A DNA stretch of 18,811 nt from Hydnum rufescens UP504 (taxonomy: Eukaryota > Basidiomycota > Agaricomycetes > Cantharellales > Hydnaceae). The translations under genes and the position numbers were made by a program. Shown in pieces: positions 16,959 through 18,811 of the stretch; positions within the stretch are counted from its first letter, which is position 1; every line of letters starts with the position of its first letter. The notes under the pieces are model-generated. The model was not told the origin of the DNA. It saw only the letters and a list, made by a program, of their open reading frames with translations, and made no database searches. The stretch lies in contig MU128966.1 of the NCBI GenBank assembly GCA_014904985.1, positions 235,880 to 254,690 of the forward strand, read 5' to 3'.

Positions 16959-17805
16959 TGATGAGACTATCAGCCCATGATTCATCTTAAGCTACTTGGC
17001 AATCTCTGATGACATCTCCTTGGCTTACTACTCATGATATCTCATCATATAGAAAATACCCTGGGCTTATTTGGGCCTGTCCTCAAAAAAATAGAGGGGT
17101 GGGGAAGGGTATATATGGTGAAGAGATTCCTGGCTGAATGGGCACAATTGGAGGAGACTCCTGCCCAAACAGACACAATTGGCCATCAGGTTACTATTCA
17201 TAATATCTCTATGATAATTATTTAAACATGTTACAAAAGCCTCCAGGACCATTCAGGACTGTCCTCAACAAATGGAGCCATCAAGAGGGGGATATGCTGA
17301 CAGGAGATTCCTCACTGAATGGCCAACATTGGCCAGTAGCTTAGTATTCATAATCTCCTCGCATTAATCATATATAACAATTACAAAAAAACTCCAGGGC
17401 TGTTCAGGACTGTTCCCATACCATCCAGGACCATCCTCACAAAATAAAGTGAGCACTACAGGTAGGAAGGAATGTGAATTTGAACACAATTTGCTGACAT
17501 TGGCCACTCATTTACTATTCTAGATATCATCAATCCATATAGATCCTATCTACATAGTACATTAACTTGCATCCACCGCCATCTCTGCCTCCTCCACATG
17601 ATTATGTCATCATCACGACGCCTCTCGGCGCACTATTCACCTTAGGCATCCCAACAATCTCCCATCACATCCCCTTAGTGTACTATCCATAAAATCTCCA
17701 TATTTATCATATATAACAGTTAGAAGAGCCTCTGGCACCATCCATGGCTGTCCTCAAAAAATAGGGGGGGCAGGCAAGGGGGAAGGTCATGTGATGGCAC
17801 GATTG

Positions 17806-18050
17806 GCTTCGTTATTCTGCATACGTAAGCGAGGTTACAAGTACAACTCGTAAGAGTACCCCCCTTTGAGCACAAAGCCCTCGAAGCATGTAACTTGAGG
17901 TGGGTGTTTTGGCGGTTTTGGTGGTTGCTGTGGTTACTATAAAGGACGGGTTTGTCGCGCTTGCTTCTGATTCCGTACCATCATCATCGATATGGCCGAC
18001 GAAGCTATCCTTGCTTTGATCAAGACGAAGGCGCGATGGAGATCCTCCAG
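17806..18050 (+). other. Unrelated insert in the array with promoter-like 5' gene end
   Basis: The monomer pattern breaks after CACGATTGG (about 17805) and resumes at GGTGGGGTATACATGG (about 18056). The ~245 bp between has higher GC content and no monomer match. It contains TATAAA at 17938-17943, then a pyrimidine-rich stretch, and ATGGCCGACGAAGC at 17992, about 50 bp downstream. This is the arrangement of a promoter, a 5' UTR and the first codons of a gene, so a captured gene 5' end is the favoured reading. Confidence 0.5.
17938..17943 (+). promoter_or_regulatory. Candidate TATA box
   Basis: TATAAA lies 49 bp upstream of the ATG at 17992, in a locally GC-rich insert. This placement suits a fungal core promoter. 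Confidence 0.4.
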
Positions 18051-18108
18051 ACTGAGGAGGGTGGGGTATACATGGCAAAGTGATTCCTGTCTGAATGGCC
18101 ATGATTGA
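17992..18108 (+). CDS. Small chimeric ORF in the insert
   Basis: ATG in a strong context (CGATATGGCC) opens 38 codons: MADEAILALIKTKARW, from the insert, then RSSRLRRVGYTWQSDS and GHD, which run into array monomer sequence to a TGA at 18106-18108. The first 15 or so codons look like a genuine helical N-terminus; the rest is translated repeat. The parent gene is not recognised and expression is unknown. Confidence 0.35.
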   Translation: MADEAILALIKTKARWRSSRLRRVGYTWQSDSCLNGHD

Positions 18109-18579
18109 CCCTCAGGTTACTATTTGTGAGGAAAGACTCCAGGGCTGTTCAGGACTGTCCTCAAAAATTAGAGGTGGTACACTCAGGGGAGATTCCTGCC
18201 CAAACATGCAAGATTCAACATTAGTTTACTATTCATAATATGTTTATAATAATCATATAAACAGGTTACAAAAGCCTCTGGGACCTTGCAGGGCCATCCT
18301 CACAGAATAAAGTGAGGGTGAGGGGTAGGAAGGAATGTGAATTTGAGCACAATTGGCTGAGATTGGCTGGTGGTGTACTATTACAGATGTCTTCATATAC
18401 ATCATATGATATATCATCCCACTTATTTCCAGCGCCATCTATGACTGTCCCCACAAAATAATGCTAGGGGGGGGGCATAGACACCATGATTGGATTTCTT
18501 ACTCATTGGCCAGGATTCTCTGTTAGGATACTATTGATGATATCCACCTTTAGTACCTACTTAAAGATATTACAAACAC

Positions 18580-18785
18580 CTCCAGGATCATTCAGGGCCG
18601 TCCTCAACAAATAGAGCTGCTGGGAGGGGTATACACTATGAGGAGATTCCTGGCCCAATGGCCAAGATTGGCCATTAGGTTAATATTCATAATATTCTCA
18701 ATCAATTCAGCCAGGAATCTTTCACCATGTATACCCACCCCATCACTCTATTTCTTGAGGATGGTCCTGAACGGCCCCAGAGTTT
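18580..18785. repeat. Inverted pair of array monomers
   Basis: A forward monomer (about 18580-18665, including ATAGAG, GGGTATACACTATGAGGAGA and TTCCTGGC) is followed by an inverted monomer (about 18703-18785, GCCAGGAATCTTTCACCATG, GTATACCCACCCC, CTCTATTTCTTGAGGATGGT). The arms are about 80 bp and the loop about 40 bp. The array polarity therefore flips at the right window edge. Confidence 0.75.
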
Positions 18786-18811
18786 TTTCCAACAGTTATA
18801 TATGATTTCTG

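Larger units (their letters stand above)
15992..16969. mobile_element. Non-autonomous DNA element with 77-bp TIRs
   Basis: Left end 15992-16068 and right end 16893-16969 are inverted repeats of equal length. They share TAGTCTCAT at the outer end, then CCAGACCCTCTT, AAGAGGGTCTGGTGGAATGG and CAACATGCTTCC at the inner end. The interior (about 820 bp) has no transposase motif and only short frames, so it would depend on a transposase elsewhere. TCAGC occurs just outside the left end (15983-15987) and immediately after the right end (16970-16974) and may be a target-site duplication if the left boundary is moved by four bases. The superfamily is not determined. Confidence 0.75.
17000..18811. repeat. 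Array of diverged ~150-bp monomers
   Basis: A box like CTCCAGGACCATTCAGGACT, followed by GTCCTCAACAAATAGAG, recurs near 17060, 17240, 17392, 17730, 18137, 18275, 18430 and 18580, mostly at 138-176 bp spacing. Between boxes come a GGTATAC motif, AGGAGATTCCTGGCTGAATG, GGCCAAGATTGGCCATTAGG and TTACTATTCATAATAT, then CATATAAACAGGTTACAAAA. Some monomers (17440-17500 and 18310-18370) are a subtype containing GTAGGAAGGAATGTGAATTT. Weak similarity at 15800-15960 suggests that the array once extended left, before the TIR element inserted. No coding content is seen. Confidence 0.75.

Noticed and set aside
17812..18102. 96-codon minus-strand ORF in the array insert
   Set aside because: It is opposite the TATA/ATG arrangement, runs through the repeat boundary and has no recognisable motif.

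Overview
The window reads as a repeat-rich, gene-poor stretch of a filamentous fungus, most likely an Agaricomycete (mushroom-forming basidiomycete). The reasons are short introns of about 55-110 nt with GTGAGT/GTATGT-like donors and CTGAC/CTAAT-like branch sites, a velvet-family regulator, LRR/F-box-like C-termini, and two members of a family with an NCYxY/NYWW-type core followed by an Ala/Glu/Gln/Arg coiled coil. No prokaryotic operon, rRNA or functional tRNA is visible. The species assignment is inference.

The left two thirds (1-14060) is a mosaic of broken protein-coding genes and copies of one dispersed repeat, called R1 here. R1 copies are A (about 12-700, +), B (5795-6593, -), C (7335-7850, +) and D (12021-13400, +). 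Between them, minus-strand pseudogenes lie at 1292-2583 (coiled-coil family), 5119-5664 (3' end of an unidentified gene), 6594-7102 (velvet domain), 9037-10051 (LRR-like) and 10464-11714 (coiled-coil family again). On the plus strand are an intron-containing exon set (3085-3601) and a Tyr/Gly/Pro-rich ORF (3863-4192). Almost every gene carries a stop codon, a one-base frameshift or a truncation. Several frameshifts fall in 2-3 nt homopolymers, so either decay or consensus error may explain them.

The most informative locus is 5795-7850. The N-terminal half of a velvet domain, the fungal DNA-binding module of VeA/VelB/VosA-type regulators, stops exactly where R1 copy B begins. Copy C, in opposite orientation, lies upstream of its start. 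The fragment is therefore sandwiched between outward-facing copies of the same repeat.

The right third (14060-18811) holds almost pure repeats. It has an inverted pair of tRNA-derived SINE-like elements (14131-14440 and 15455-15778) around a G-run minisatellite (about 14550-15141), then a 978-bp element with 77-bp terminal inverted repeats that each contain a 27-nt palindrome (15992-16969). An array of diverged ~150-bp monomers follows (about 17000-18811) and is interrupted by about 245 bp of unrelated sequence with a TATA box and an ATG (17806-18050). The array ends in an inverted monomer at the window edge. No intact metabolic, defence or transposase system was found.
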